From Caenorhabditis remanei (lineage: Eukaryota > Nematoda > Chromadorea > Rhabditida > Rhabditidae), in the NCBI RefSeq assembly GCF_010183535.1, contig NC_071331.1:1116001-1180000 (forward strand): DNA of 64,000 nucleotides. The letters run 5' to 3'. Position numbers and translations under genes: made by a program. Within the stretch, counting starts at the first letter, position 1, and each line of letters begins with the position of its first letter. Below the pieces are notes generated by a model. That model searched no databases, had not been told where the DNA came from, and saw nothing but the letters and a program-made list of their open reading frames with translations. Positions 21,068 through 32,480 of this stretch are shown here, piece by piece.

Positions 21068-22213
21068 CAGTAGCGAGCATAAGTGAGCACCCCTAGGTAC
21101 TTTCATGTGTAACTCAGCTGAATCATGTCCGTTTTGTCTAAACTTTTTTTTGAAAGGAAGCCAAAATATTCAGCAATACGAATATATGTTTTTTGAAAAA
21201 CTTCCATCACTGATTTTTTCGATAATCGATTTTTCCTGATCTTGATTTGAAAATCCGAAAAAAAAACTTTTTATTTTTCTCTTGGAGTTATTGAGTTTTT
21301 GATGTCAAAATGATGGAACATGTTTAAATAAACAAAAAATTATGTTGAATTGGCTTCTCAACTCCTGAGTATCGTGCTAGAGCTCCAGAAGTCAAAAGTA
21401 GTGCATTCGAAAAAATCTTCATAACACCTCAAAAAAGGCTTCAAATTAGCCGAAACATGCACCAAAAGACGTGTCTTGAGTTTTTCTACAAACAAACATC
21501 AAAAAATTACAGTTTAAGAAAAAATAATTTTTCTAATTTTTTCACTAAAATTTTTTTTAATTCCTATTTTTTCTCAATTTCTGGTATTTTGTGACTACAA
21601 CACGAACAAGGAACACATAAATGTGTTTTATTATGTGTGATAAAGCATCTTGCATGCAGTATTTGAAAGTTATGTTTGTTTTTCATCCAGAAAATACCAG
21701 AAATTGAGAAAAAATAGGAATTAAAAAAAAATTTTAGTGAAAAAATTAGAAAAATTATTTTTTCTTAAACTGTAATTTTTTGATGTTTGTTTGTAGAAAA
21801 ACTCAAGACACGTCTTTTGGTGCATGTTTCGGCTAATTTGAAGCCTTTTTTGAAGAGTTATGAAGATTTTTTCGAATGCATTACTTTTGACTTCTGGAGT
21901 TCTAGCACGATGCTCAGGAGTTGAGAAGCCAATTCAACATAATTTTTTGTTTATTTAAACATGTTCCATCATTTTGACATCAAAAACTCAATAACTCCAA
22001 GAGAAAAATAAAAAGTTTTTTTTTCGGATTTTCAAATCAAGATCAGGAAAAATCGATTATCGAAAAAATCAGTGATGGAAGTTTTTCAAAAAACATATAT
22101 TCGTATTGCTGAATATTTTGGATTCCTTTCAAAAAAAGTTTAGGCAAAACGGACATGATTCAGCTGAGTTACACATGAAAGTACCTAGGGGTGCTCACTT
22201 ATGCTCGCTACTG
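21068..22213. mobile_element. 1.1 kb palindromic Tc1/mariner-type foldback element
   Basis: Two arms of about 525 bp are near-perfect reverse complements around a centre of about 90 bp. Ends read CAGTAGCGAGCATAAGTGAG and its complement, flanked by TA on both sides (21066-21067, 22214-22215), the duplication made by Tc1/mariner transposases. No transposase frame. A few mismatches separate the arms. Confidence 0.88.
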
Positions 22214-22215
22214 TA

Positions 22216-25200
22216 AACAAATAAATTAGTAGAAAAACAAGATTTTCGAAAAAAGAGCATTTAGTAGCCCACGTATGAATACGAGGTTGTCGGGTTTCTG
22301 ATAAAATACGACGACAAAACACACTTTCTTACAATAAAATACTATTTATTGTAAGAATAAACAATGACACGAAAAAAAAACATGAGATAATCAATCAAAT
22401 CAGTTCATCATTCCAATTATATCTTTTCGGAAACTGTAAACACAATGTTTTTAGAGGGTATCAAAGTAGACTCACTCAATCATTGATATTCGTATCTTTA
22501 GAGAAGTAACATTATGCATTATTGAATGTTTCATGTTTTTCTTAAAACGGTTTCCTGAGGTTAAAAATACAATTTCATGCACAAAAGAATTAATTAATAA
22601 TAAAATTTTGTTTCTGGAACTACTCTAATTGACTTGTTGTAGTGATAAAAATCAGAAGAAACGGTAAGTTGAGATAAAATTAACTATAAGAACGGAGGTC
22701 AAAAGAACTAATCAGATATACATCAAAGACTGATTTGGAATGGTTTTTAGTAAGCTAACACAAAAAAACATGTTAAAATATGATATATTTATTTAGAATT
22801 TTAATCTGAAGGTAAAAAGCTGATGATACCCTGTGTGCCAACGAAATACACAAAAAGTGGGAGTTTTGGCTCGTAAATCTATCATCTCACTTCATCACCC
22901 GCATTACTTAGAAGCTACCGGTGTTATGGTATTATCCATTTTCCCATGAGTGCGAATCCCTTGAAGAAACCTTTTTTAAAGTTTGAGCTGATATTTCTCA
23001 CTTTCTCAAAGTGAAAATCATATTTTAGTAACCCAGCTGTTTCTGCTTGGATAATAGGTTTGCTGAAACCCATAAAACTTGAGGAATTGAACAATACGAG
23101 TAAAAGGAGTATTGACAATACGAGTAAAAGGAGTATTGATATTTAAAATTGTTGTTTCATAAATAGCGGAAATGAAACAGATAATTGTTGGAAGCCCATA
23201 CCGATTCACTACTAATTACTATATTTTTTCTGCCCAACTTATCTCTTTGTTAAGAAACAGTGATATTAATACGGTATTTTGAGTACGAATTGGAAAAGAA
23301 GATTATTCCGATTTCATTGCCTACAGTCGTAAATCAAATATAATATTTACAAAATGATTTTACATCGTTACGAACTATTTCAGAAAATATCGAGTACAAA
23401 TGAAATAATTCTGAAACTGTTCTAAATTGCAAAGAATTACTTTTTTATAGCTGAGCTTGCATTAACTATCAAATAAAACCGCGAAAATTTCCATTTTTGG
23501 TAGTTTTGAAAATCCACTACAAAAACCTAGATCCGGTTCAATTGTCAACTTGGGCGATGTCAATCATTAGAGTGTAGTGATTAATATTCTTATCCGAAAA
23601 ATTTAATTGTTGAAATCAAAAATCAACAGACGTTAGAACTTTATACACTTATCCAAATTTGTTGGAACCGTAAATTATTATGAAATTTACTACTGTCGTA
23701 AAAACTTTTTGGAATTTTTGGCTCTGATTTAGTTAGTACTGTTCTAGAACCAGCGATCAACCCCAAGGGGTCAACAAAGGGAAAATGATAAAGTTATCCA
23801 AATCGGAACGAGCAACACGGAGACAACAAGCGCACAGAGATTACAGGAAATGCTGAATGAATAAAGTCACTATTTATTACTGTTCCAAAAACCAAATGAT
23901 TGAAACAGTCTTTTTGGAAATACGGTGGATATCATCGATAGAAGGTTCTCGTACAAAACTGTGCTCGTTTCAATTGCATGATTAGTGTAATCGTTTTTGT
24001 TTAGTATTAAAATTGAATAAATTGATAAAATTATCGAGACCCGAAACAGAAAAAAAACATTTTCGGTTAGAAGACTGTGCGGCGATTTTGCTTTCGTCCA
24101 TGCACAGTGTTCCCGAATTTCGTGTGATCTCAATTTACAACATAGAATTTTGTTCAGTTACATATACACACCTTTAATTGATCAGTTTACTAGAACTTTA
24201 TTCAAAATAATATCCAAAGTCTTTGTAAAAAATTTCAATTATTTATCATAGTATGGGAAGAATTTGAAAGGGAATCAGAAGACTATTCGAAACATGATAA
24301 ATTTTTGTGATATTCATTAATTTTATACAAATCAAGTTACCTTCCATTCATCGATTATTATTTTTCGAATGAAGAAAATGATTGTGTTTTTTCTATTGTC
24401 ATAATAATGAAACGGGTAAAATTGTGATTGTCATTAATCAAGATCAAATAGTGACCGTACAAACTACAAACTTGAAATTGTAAATATTATAGACGAACAT
24501 TGAAACAATGAGTGATAAGTGTTCATGAACTGTCTAGAAAAAGCTAGAAAAATTTGACAAATGGAAATAACCGGTTTGTTCTTGAAAAAGGGTTTGTCAA
24601 TAGTTGAAAAAATGAAATCATGAAATTAAAACACGTGTTCGTAATGAAAAGGATCATAGAATTAGTGCAACATTTTGATGTCGTAAATACTATACTTTAC
24701 TGGAAACAGTGAACGTTACGAGCGAAGATGGTCTTTGCTTTTTTTCTCGTTTTAAAATAGACAGAACAGTATCAAGTTCTGCCGTCTCAATTTTGAACAT
24801 TTCAGTTTTGACGAATAGTGACCAAGTTCTTGCGTTCTTTTTTGTGTGTTAGTTGCATAAAACGAGAAAGAATAGAGTCAAAGTTTGAAACCAGCATTTA
24901 AAAACACCGAAGAACAGAAATTTTTTAATTTTAAAAATTTCATTAATATGTATATGTGGTGTATCAACATTATGGCTGGACCGAACGAAAGCCTTAATCA
25001 ATATAATGAAACGTGTAATTCAATTTCCAGAAAAAACGAATCCAGCTGACTACTTTCTGCATCCCTCCGTTGACCCGGATTATATTTTTGCGGCAACACT
25101 ATATTATTGAAATCTACTGAAGTTCCAATGATTTTTCAGTTTCATCTGAAACATTTCTGTTTTGTTTAAAATAAAACGAAAGTGATGTCTTGAACAGTAA

Positions 25201-25940
25201 AAATAGACAAATTTCAGCTCCGATTAACCAATTTGAATGCATGATAGCAAAATCTCAAACTCATTTCATATTGATCGAACTTTGCAGGAAATTGGTGTAC
25301 AAAAACTACGTCAGTAAGATTCAGCTTCTTAAATACTGATCTCATGAATGCTCCCTCCGAATGTATCGATAATGTCAGTAACACTTGTTGTCATGTTATC
25401 ACTTGACGTGGCACGAAAAAAGAAAACCCATTAATTGTTTTTTTCGGGCTCCAAAACTACTAAAGCCAATAAAGGACAACATATGTAATTGGAAGAAAAT
25501 GCCTATAACTATCTTGGTCGAAACAAATCCATGTTACTGTAGTCTTTGAAATATCGAATGAACATTTGTATAATTATTACCTTCTGTTTCAGGAATCAGA
25601 GATAATGCATAGTGATCACCACAACCAGTTCTTCTGCATTCTCAACTATCAGCTTTTGGCTACACACAATCAGTACATGACTGAATGAAATTTTTTTAAA
25701 TCGATTAGCTGGAACAGAAATGTTTGCAAAATAATCATAACGGCATCAGTTTTCTGGTTTAACAACTACACTGTGTTCAAAACTTTCTGACCTCCTTCAA
25801 ATTTGTATGTAGTGTTCTGGAAATTTGTCAGAAATACCTTCTGTTTCAGCCCCTACATAATTTGAAGATGTATGTAAGCAAAGATCAGTGGTAAAGATCA
25901 AAACAACTTAAGGATAGACATGATATTCCACTAACAACAG
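22216..25940. promoter_or_regulatory. Gene-poor block with 21U-RNA-type motifs (block 2)
   Basis: No gene seen. Exact octamers: plus at 25584 and 25841; minus at 23173 and 23901, with a further minus copy at 26003 just beyond. After the plus motif at 25584 a CAGT (YRNT) lies with its T 38 nt past the octamer, a plausible 21U start. A short perfect hairpin with 13 bp arms and a 6 nt loop lies at 22326-22357. Confidence 0.65.
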
Positions 25941-26214
25941 ACATAACATCTGAATCGAGATACAAACATCTGATTCATTTTTGCTTTTTTATTCTTTTTC
26001 TCTGAAACAGGCAAAGTTATGTGAAGCAAAACTAGAAACTTTGGGAAGGAATCCAAATTTTCACGACCCAACACGTTTCTCAGCTTCCCACTTTCAGCGT
26101 CTCACCGCATTATTTTCATTCGAAGTGCTTTTGTGACTTTTTTGAAAACGTAAAAACAAGAAATCATTTACCCGATGCCATTTCTCAACACCACTACTAC
26201 AACTTTCTATCACG

Positions 26215-26286
26215 TCCTCGGTAGTATAGTGGTGAGTATCCGCGTCTGTCACATGCGAGACCCGGGTTCAATTCCCGGCCGGGGAG
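26215..26286 (+). tRNA. tRNA-Asp(GTC), copy 1
   Basis: 72 nt cloverleaf with 7 bp acceptor stem (TCCTCGG / CCGGGGA, one T-G pair), anticodon loop CTGTCAC giving GTC, T loop TTCAATT. A TTTT terminator lies shortly downstream. Identical in sequence to the three other copies here. Confidence 0.97.
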
Positions 26287-27021
26287 AATATGTTTTGTTC
26301 AATTTAGTGAGATACATCAGTTACGGTATTATTAACGGAATGTTGCATTTAAAATGAGAGTTTATTTTTCATGTTAATAAAACAGAAAATTTGAAGAAGG
26401 AGAAATTAAAAAAAAAAAAACGTACCGAAATGACAACCATCTCAAAAAATTAACTCAGTTTCTAGTTTCTTACTAGTACCTAATGATAAGCAGTATACAA
26501 TCCAGTTTTTTCACAAAAATAAAATTATAAAATATCAATTTCACTGTATCGCCAATGAAACTTCTTTGAGCAATTACTATTGTTGCAATCCTCTGGTTGT
26601 CCCTTCCTTCATGATTTTTCCATTTTCCAACTTCTTATTAGTACCTAATAATCCAGTTCTCTCTCAAAAATTAGGCTGTAAAATATCAATTTTACTGTAT
26701 CACCAATGAAACTTCTTTGAACAATTACTATTGTTGCAATGCTTGTCTTCTCGATTTGCTTCCTTTTCAAGTTATTTGGTTTACGTCATCACAAACAGTA
26801 ATAAAAAAACAATTATCGGTCATCTTGATGTGATAAGCATCTTGATGAGACCGAGTGATAAGATAGTTGTGTTGACCTGACCACTATTATCATTTGACCA
26901 CATTCGTCTCCTTCTCAAATTGATTTTTGTCACGTCGCAAAAAATTTCCACCGTTTTACCTTTTCTTTATGAAATTTAAATTTTCCGTTGTATTCGCTAA
27001 GGACCTAATACATGTTTCAGT

Positions 27022-27195
27022 TTGAAAATGTCCGACCTTTCTCAAAAATTCGAGAGAGATGGTTTTGTGGTGATTGAGAATGTGTTCAACGATGAGGAAA
27101 TCGAGGAAATGAAGGGTGCAATTGGCAAAATTGTGGATGACATGAATCTGGCGGAGCACCCAAAGAGTGTGTTTTCAACGTATGATGAGGATAAG
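27022..27195 (+). pseudogene. Orphan first exon of a PHYHD1-like dioxygenase
   Basis: The 56-codon exon (ATG at 27028) is almost identical to exon 1 of the complete gene at 29151, with an SL-type TTTCAG just upstream and a good donor (GTAGGA) at 27196. No exon 2 or 3 follows before the next copy begins; the downstream DNA holds a probable LINE tail and other repeats. It is a by-product of the local duplication and cannot make the catalytic double-stranded beta-helix by itself. Splicing over to the complete gene's exon 2 at 29431 is conceivable. Confidence 0.85.
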
Positions 27196-27234
27196 GTAGG
27201 ATTATTATTTCCGGTAAAATCACAAAAGTAGGTC

Positions 27235-27566
27235 CCATAACAATTCATCTCCCTTCTTGAACAATCCATTAATCGGTTATAATTATGAGCTTTTTCACCT
27301 CCAATATGTTATATCGCCCCCCACTCGCCCCATTCCATTTTAACTGTCAGTCATATTAATTTATTCTTTTTGAAATTCTCACCACCAATACATCCACAAT
27401 ATTCGGTTTTAAATTTATCTTTCCCCAACCCTATCTTGCCATTATGATCCTCTATTTATACATTGTTCCCCCACCCCTACCTGGTCTTTCGCCTCGTGAG
27501 GGGCTTGATCAGGTCTCAAGTGTTAACTACTGATTTTTTTCTTTGTGTCAATAAATTAAATTAAAC
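27235..27566 (+). mobile_element. Possible 3' tail of a non-LTR retrotransposon
   Basis: A pyrimidine-rich, moderately GC stretch contains TCGCCTCGTGAGGGGCTTGA and ends in AATAAATTAAATTAAA. It interrupts what would be intron 1 of the orphan dioxygenase copy. A short hairpin followed by a simple-repeat tail is typical of LINE 3' ends, but I saw no reverse-transcriptase frame. Confidence 0.35.
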
Positions 27567-27793
27567 ATTTATGCAGTTTGTCTTCAACATTATCAACAAA
27601 AAAAAATTATGGAGAGCTGAGAAACGTGTTGGGTCGTGAAAACTTGGATTTCTTCCCAAAGTTTCTAGTTTTGCTTCACATAACTTTGCCTGTTTCAGAG
27701 AAAAAGAATAAAAAAGCAAAAATGAATCAGATGTTATGCCCGTAGTTAGTGGAAGATCATGTCTATCTTTTAGTTTTTTTAATACCACTGAAT

Positions 27794-28190
27794 CAGTGTT
27801 GCATGGAATTCCGACTTCCGGATAAGGAAAGTTACTTCCGACTTACGTCATTTCATAACTGTGGAATTTACGAAGAGTTCATATGACAGAAATACTTGGA
27901 AAAATGGTCTAAAAGGGCAGAAAATGGGATTTTCTTCCGCCAAAAACAATTTTTTCACCAATTTTTCCGATTTTTATGAACTTTTTCTAGGAGTTTTTGA
28001 ATCTTTGCGAAAAAATCTACTTCCTACTTCCGACTTCCGGGTGTTTTTTTACTTCCGACTTCCGACTTCCGACTTCCGGATAAGAAATTTTACTTCCGAC
28101 TTCCTACTTCCGACTTCCGGGTGTTTTTTTACTTCCAACTTCCGACTTCCGACTTCCGGATAAGAAAATTTTCACTTCCCAACATCTCTG
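27794..28190. mobile_element. MITE-like array of ACTTCCG repeats
   Basis: Starts CAGTGTTGCATGGAA and ends AACATCTCTG, resembling the ends of the hAT-like elements at 40188 and 54965. The interior is built from repeated CCGACTTCCGGATAAG-like units. Possible 8 bp duplications (CACTGAAT / ATCAGAAT) differ at several positions, so the boundaries are uncertain. Plus-strand CTGTTTCA at 27690 lies just before it. Confidence 0.55.
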
Positions 28191-29318
28191 ATCAGAATCT
28201 AGATATTTACAAACATCTGATTCATTTTTGCTTTTTTATTCTTTTTCTTTGAAACAGGCAAAGTTATGTGAAGCAAAACTGGAAACTTTATGAAGGAATC
28301 CAAGTTTTCACGACCCAACACGTTTCTCAGCTTCCCACTTTCAGCGTCTCACCGCATTATTTTCATTCGAAGTGCTTTTGTGACTTTTTTGAAAACGTAA
28401 AAACAAGAAATCATTTACCCGATGCCATTTCTCAACACCACTACTACTACTTTCTATCACGTCCTCGGTAGTATAGTGGTGAGTATCCGCGTCTGTCACA
28501 TGCGAGACCCGGGTTCAATTCCCGGCCGGGGAGAATATGTTTTGTTCATATTGGTTAACAGCATATTTTGGATACATCAGTTTCAGTACTATGTATTATT
28601 TGAGAAAAGATACATCTAATGGTTTTGAGATCGTTGTTAGATAAAGCGAAAGTGTATTTTTAATGTTAATAAAACAGTAAATTTCAAAAAGTAAAACATT
28701 TCAAAAAGAACTGAAAAAATTAATTCAGTTTCTAGTTTTTTATTTGTTTGTGTAACCTAATGATAAGCAGTTTTTTTTTACAAAAATGAAATTATAAAAT
28801 ATCAATTTTGCTGTATCACCAATGAAACTTCTTTGAACAATTACTATTGTTGCAATTCTTCCATCATTGTCCTTTCATCATTTTCTCTTCCCGCGTTATT
28901 TGGTTTACGTCATCACAAACAGTAATAAAAAAACAATTATCGGTCATCTTGATTTGATAAGCATCTTGATGACACCGAGTGATAAGATAGTTGTGTTGAC
29001 CTGACCACTATTATCATTTGACCACATTCGTCTCCTTTTCAAATTGATTTTTGTCACGTCGCAAAAAATTTCTACCGTTTTGCCTTTTCTTTATGAGTTT
29101 TTATGATCGATTGTATTCGCTAAGATACAAACAAATTTTTCAGTTTGAAAATGTCCGACCTTTGTCAAAAATTCGAGAGGGATGGTTTCGTGGTGATTGA
29201 GAATGTGTTCAACGATCAGGAAATCGAGGAAATGAAGGGTGCAATTGGCAAAATTGTGGATGATATGAATCTGGCGGAGCACCCAAAGAGCGTGTTTTCA
29301 ACGTATGATGAGGATAAG
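28190..29318 (+). repeat. Duplicated block, copy B (tRNA-Asp plus PHYHD1-like exon 1)
   Basis: Counterpart of 25925-27195; here the block continues into the complete dioxygenase gene. Includes a minus-strand TGAAACAG at 28250. Confidence 0.85.
28462..28533 (+). tRNA. tRNA-Asp(GTC), copy 2
   Basis: Same 72 nt sequence and same upstream flank as copy 1; TTTT downstream. Confidence 0.97.
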
Positions 29319-30369
29319 GTGAGATTAGCATTTCGGGCACTCAACGTTAGAAACTCTATCGTCGTACAAAAATGAAACTTTTGAAACATAACATTTTTTC
29401 GAATTAAAAACTCAATTTTATCATTTCCAGCACGCCGCCGACTCCTACTTCCTCAACAGTTCCGACAAAATTCGATTCTTCTTCGAGGAAGGCGCCGTTG
29501 ACAAGAACGGAGAGCTTACGGTCCCAAAAGACAAGGCTCTTAACAAAATTGGACACGGTCTGCATTTCCTTGACCCAACATTCAAAAAGATGACATTCAA
29601 CACCAAGATTCAAAAAATCTTCAAGGAAATCGGATACCAGGAGCCAGAAGTCGTTCAAAGTATGTATATTTTCAAGCAGCCGAAGATTGGAGGAGCAGTC
29701 ACTGACCACGTGGATTCTACTTTTCTTCGAGTGGACCCAATTAATCATCTGACAGGGGTGTGGATAGCAATAGACGAGGCGAGTGTGGAAAATGGATGTC
29801 TTTCGTTCATTCCGGGAAGTCATAAAGGTAAGAAAATAAAAAAGATTTCTCCCCGGCCGGGAATTGAACCCGGGTCTCGCATGTGACAGACGCGGATACT
29901 CACCACTATACTACCGAGGACATGACTGAAACTAGGAGTAGGGGTGTTGAGAAAACGCATTGTATAAATGTTTTTTTGCTTTTACGCTTTCAAAAAAGTC
30001 ATAAAGGTACTTCTAATGAAATCAATTCAATCGGTCCTAGAAATTACCTCTAACTATTATATTCCAGACACCTCCACCTCCGACTACCGATTCGTCCGAA
30101 CCCATGAGACCACCGGTGGCCCACTCCTAAAATTCATTGGTACCCGTCCAACCTACGATCAATCCAAATTCCAACATGTCCCAATTTCCAAGGGATCCTT
30201 GATTCTGATCCATGGATTGGTTGTTCATAAGAGTGAAGCCAACACTTCGGATAAGTCACGTCATGCCTATACGGTACATGTAATGGAGAGGAAGAATACA
30301 AAGTGGAGTGGGGATAATTGGCTTCAGGAGACGGAGGATTATAAGTTCCCTAATTTGTATAAAGCTTGA
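29151..30369 (+). CDS. Phytanoyl-CoA dioxygenase family protein, PHYHD1-like
   Basis: Exons 29151-29318, 29431-29827 and 30068-30369 join in frame to 288 codons, close to the ~290 of animal PHYHD1. It is an Fe(II)/2-oxoglutarate oxygenase of the PhyH family. The metal-binding HXD is seen in DHVDSTF in exon 2. The distal His lies in the HGLVVHKSEANTS segment, with a following SRHAY that can supply the 2-oxoglutarate-binding Arg. A TTTTTCAG just before the ATG suggests trans-splicing. The family acts on acyl-CoA or related substrates; PHYHD1's own substrate is not settled, so I do not assign one. There is no peroxisomal or secretion signal that I can see (C-terminus YKA). Intron 2 (29828-30067) contains a tRNA-Asp on the opposite strand, and its 5' splice site is duplicated. 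Confidence 0.93.
29849..29920 (-). tRNA. tRNA-Asp(GTC), copy 3, inside intron 2 of the dioxygenase gene
   Basis: Same tRNA, opposite strand, with a T-rich terminator (TTTTTT) on its 3' side. About 80-100 bp of its 5' flank is homologous to the flank of copies 1 and 2. The insert is bracketed by a 14 bp direct repeat AAGTCATAAAGGTA (29817-29830 and 29996-30009). Confidence 0.96.
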
Positions 30370-32480
30370 ATAAATGAAGTAGGTGTAGGATGGTTTGTGT
30401 TTCCAGAACTTCGGTCAATGTAGTCTCAAACGTGAACTCTAACATTTAATAAATAATTCGACTAAATTATAAATCCGATATGCAACAGAAACTTCTGGAA
30501 ACAATTACAATTTTATTAGGGTGATTAATTTTTGTGATAGTTAGACTGGGCACTTCAGCATTTATTGGAATTGCGCCAAGGGTGTTCCAGAAATATTCCG
30601 GTCAACACATTAAACAATAGCCGCAAAGCTTTATTTTTGAACTCTTTTGCAGACAACCAGAAACGCATTTAGTGTGTACTAAACCTGAAACCTTGACATT
30701 AGTACCAGAAACCTAATCTAAACTGTATTATAACATTTTTGAAACCGGAAACGGTTGAAATACATTGTGATCCTAGAGCTGTCTTTGATAAATGAACACA
30801 CATATGGGTTCTAATGTTGTTAACTGTGAATACTGTCAAATTGAGTTACCGTAAAAACTGTATTGGAGTTTCCCCTCAATTTGAAATGCCCATTTTAGTG
30901 ATACCCTCCGACGGACCATTTGAACAATAGAGTTGCATGCACCTCAAATACAGCTTTTACGGTATCTTTGTAATTAAACACAAAAAAATGTTTCAGGTGC
31001 TTGATTTATGTATTTTCAGGGGTTTTGATAGATCAGTTGAATCTTTTGTTCGATCTCAATAACACAGTAAAACTCTCAAAATCAACACGATAGGAATCCA
31101 CATGCAAACGAACCAATGCCCGCATATCACCACCGTAGAAGTAATTTTTCCTTGACGAGACAATGAACTGATTTGATTTTAAAAACGATCTGTGAAGGGT
31201 TAAATAAGTGTTCTATAACTGGTTAATTACAAAATGATAATTGAAATAGAGGATTTTCAACAAATCATCTAATATATTGGAAAATAGCTCAGATAGCACC
31301 GCTAGCAAACACTCGTCATAGAAAAGCAATATCTGATGCTACTGATACAGTAGTTTTTTTTTAACATGTCTCATTGTTTCAGAAAAAATCGAAGTTATGG
31401 ACAACATCGATTCAATTTAATAGACCAGTAGAAGTAACATTCTAGATTGTTAGAGGAAAATATCAATTTTCATTATTGTTATTTTGTTGTTTCCCTGTTT
31501 CAGACACTTTTCAAATGGTACCTTCTTTTTTTGATACATTACTTGCTTAAAAAGCTTGTCAAATTAATTTTTCATTAATCACAATTTTAAAATCTAGGAT
31601 CAATGGATGTCTGTCGGCGAGTTATTATGTGATGAAGCTTGAATAGACTGTGATAAAAAATATGTGTTTGATGTAGAGGATTAAGAAAATTAAAAATATT
31701 TTTTTGATGCCAAGGTCTTGTTTATAGAGTGATGGTAACCATTCTAAACATGGAATAACTAACCCGAACATATAATACAATGAATCCGGTATGCAACATA
31801 AAATTCTGGAAAAAATACTGTTTTATCAGAGTTTCCAAAATAGTAAGAGAGTTGGCAATTTTAATGTCGGGTTTTCACCTGAAAGAACTGAAACAATGTT
31901 TTTTTTTCGGAATTTTGCGTTTCTATTTATATATTGTGAGCAAACACTCGTCATGGGAAACTAACATCTGATGCTACTGGAACAGTAGTTTATATTTTTT
32001 CAAACCTATCTCACTGTTTCAGATGGATTCAAAGTTATGACCACCGTCGGTTAAATTTAATAAACATCAATAAAAGTAGCATTCTAGATTCTTGAAAGAA
32101 AATGTCAATTTTTATTATTGTTAATTGATTTACTCCCTGTTTCAGACATTTTTCAAAAGGTAACTTTTTTTTTGATACGTTACTTGTCTATAATGTTTGT
32201 TAAATTTATTTTTCATTGATCGAAAATGTAAAATTCAAAATCTGTGAATGTATGTCGGGGAGTTAATATGTCATACCTATACCTAAATCTTGGTATCTTT
32301 TAGTAAAATTTGTAAATATTTTAAAGATAAAGAAATTACAGTGAAACCGGTATGCCTATCTTAAATAGTTAAACTATCAATAGGATCTGCCCGTCGAACT
32401 CACTATCAGAAACGTAATCCTCAATAAAATGACAGCCTTGCATGAATTGATAAAATGATTTTATAAAACAGAAAAATTAA
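30370..32480. promoter_or_regulatory. Intergenic block with 21U-RNA-type motifs (block 3)
   Basis: No gene. Plus-strand CTGTTTCA at 31495, 32014 and 32137. The segment 31255-31520 is repeated in direct orientation at about 31920-32180, and two of these motifs (31495 and 32137) are duplicate copies of each other. Confidence 0.65.

Larger units (their letters stand above)
25925..27195 (+). repeat. Duplicated block, copy A (tRNA-Asp plus PHYHD1-like exon 1)
   Basis: Matches 28190-29318 in order and orientation: a CTGAAACAGG stretch, the tRNA-Asp with its ~100 bp upstream flank, an AT-rich spacer and the dioxygenase first exon. Copy A is followed by unrelated sequence and not by exons 2-3. A third, inverted fragment of its first ~150 bp lies at about 27590-27770. 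Confidence 0.85.

Noticed and set aside
26175..26357. Short proteins containing a GSIVVSIRVCHMRDPGSIPG segment (also at 28422 and 32789)
   Set aside because: This peptide is a conceptual translation of the tRNA-Asp gene.
29590..29886. Plus-strand frame reading from the dioxygenase exon into the tRNA
   Set aside because: The true exon ends at the GTAAG donor after 29827; the remainder is intron and tRNA sequence.
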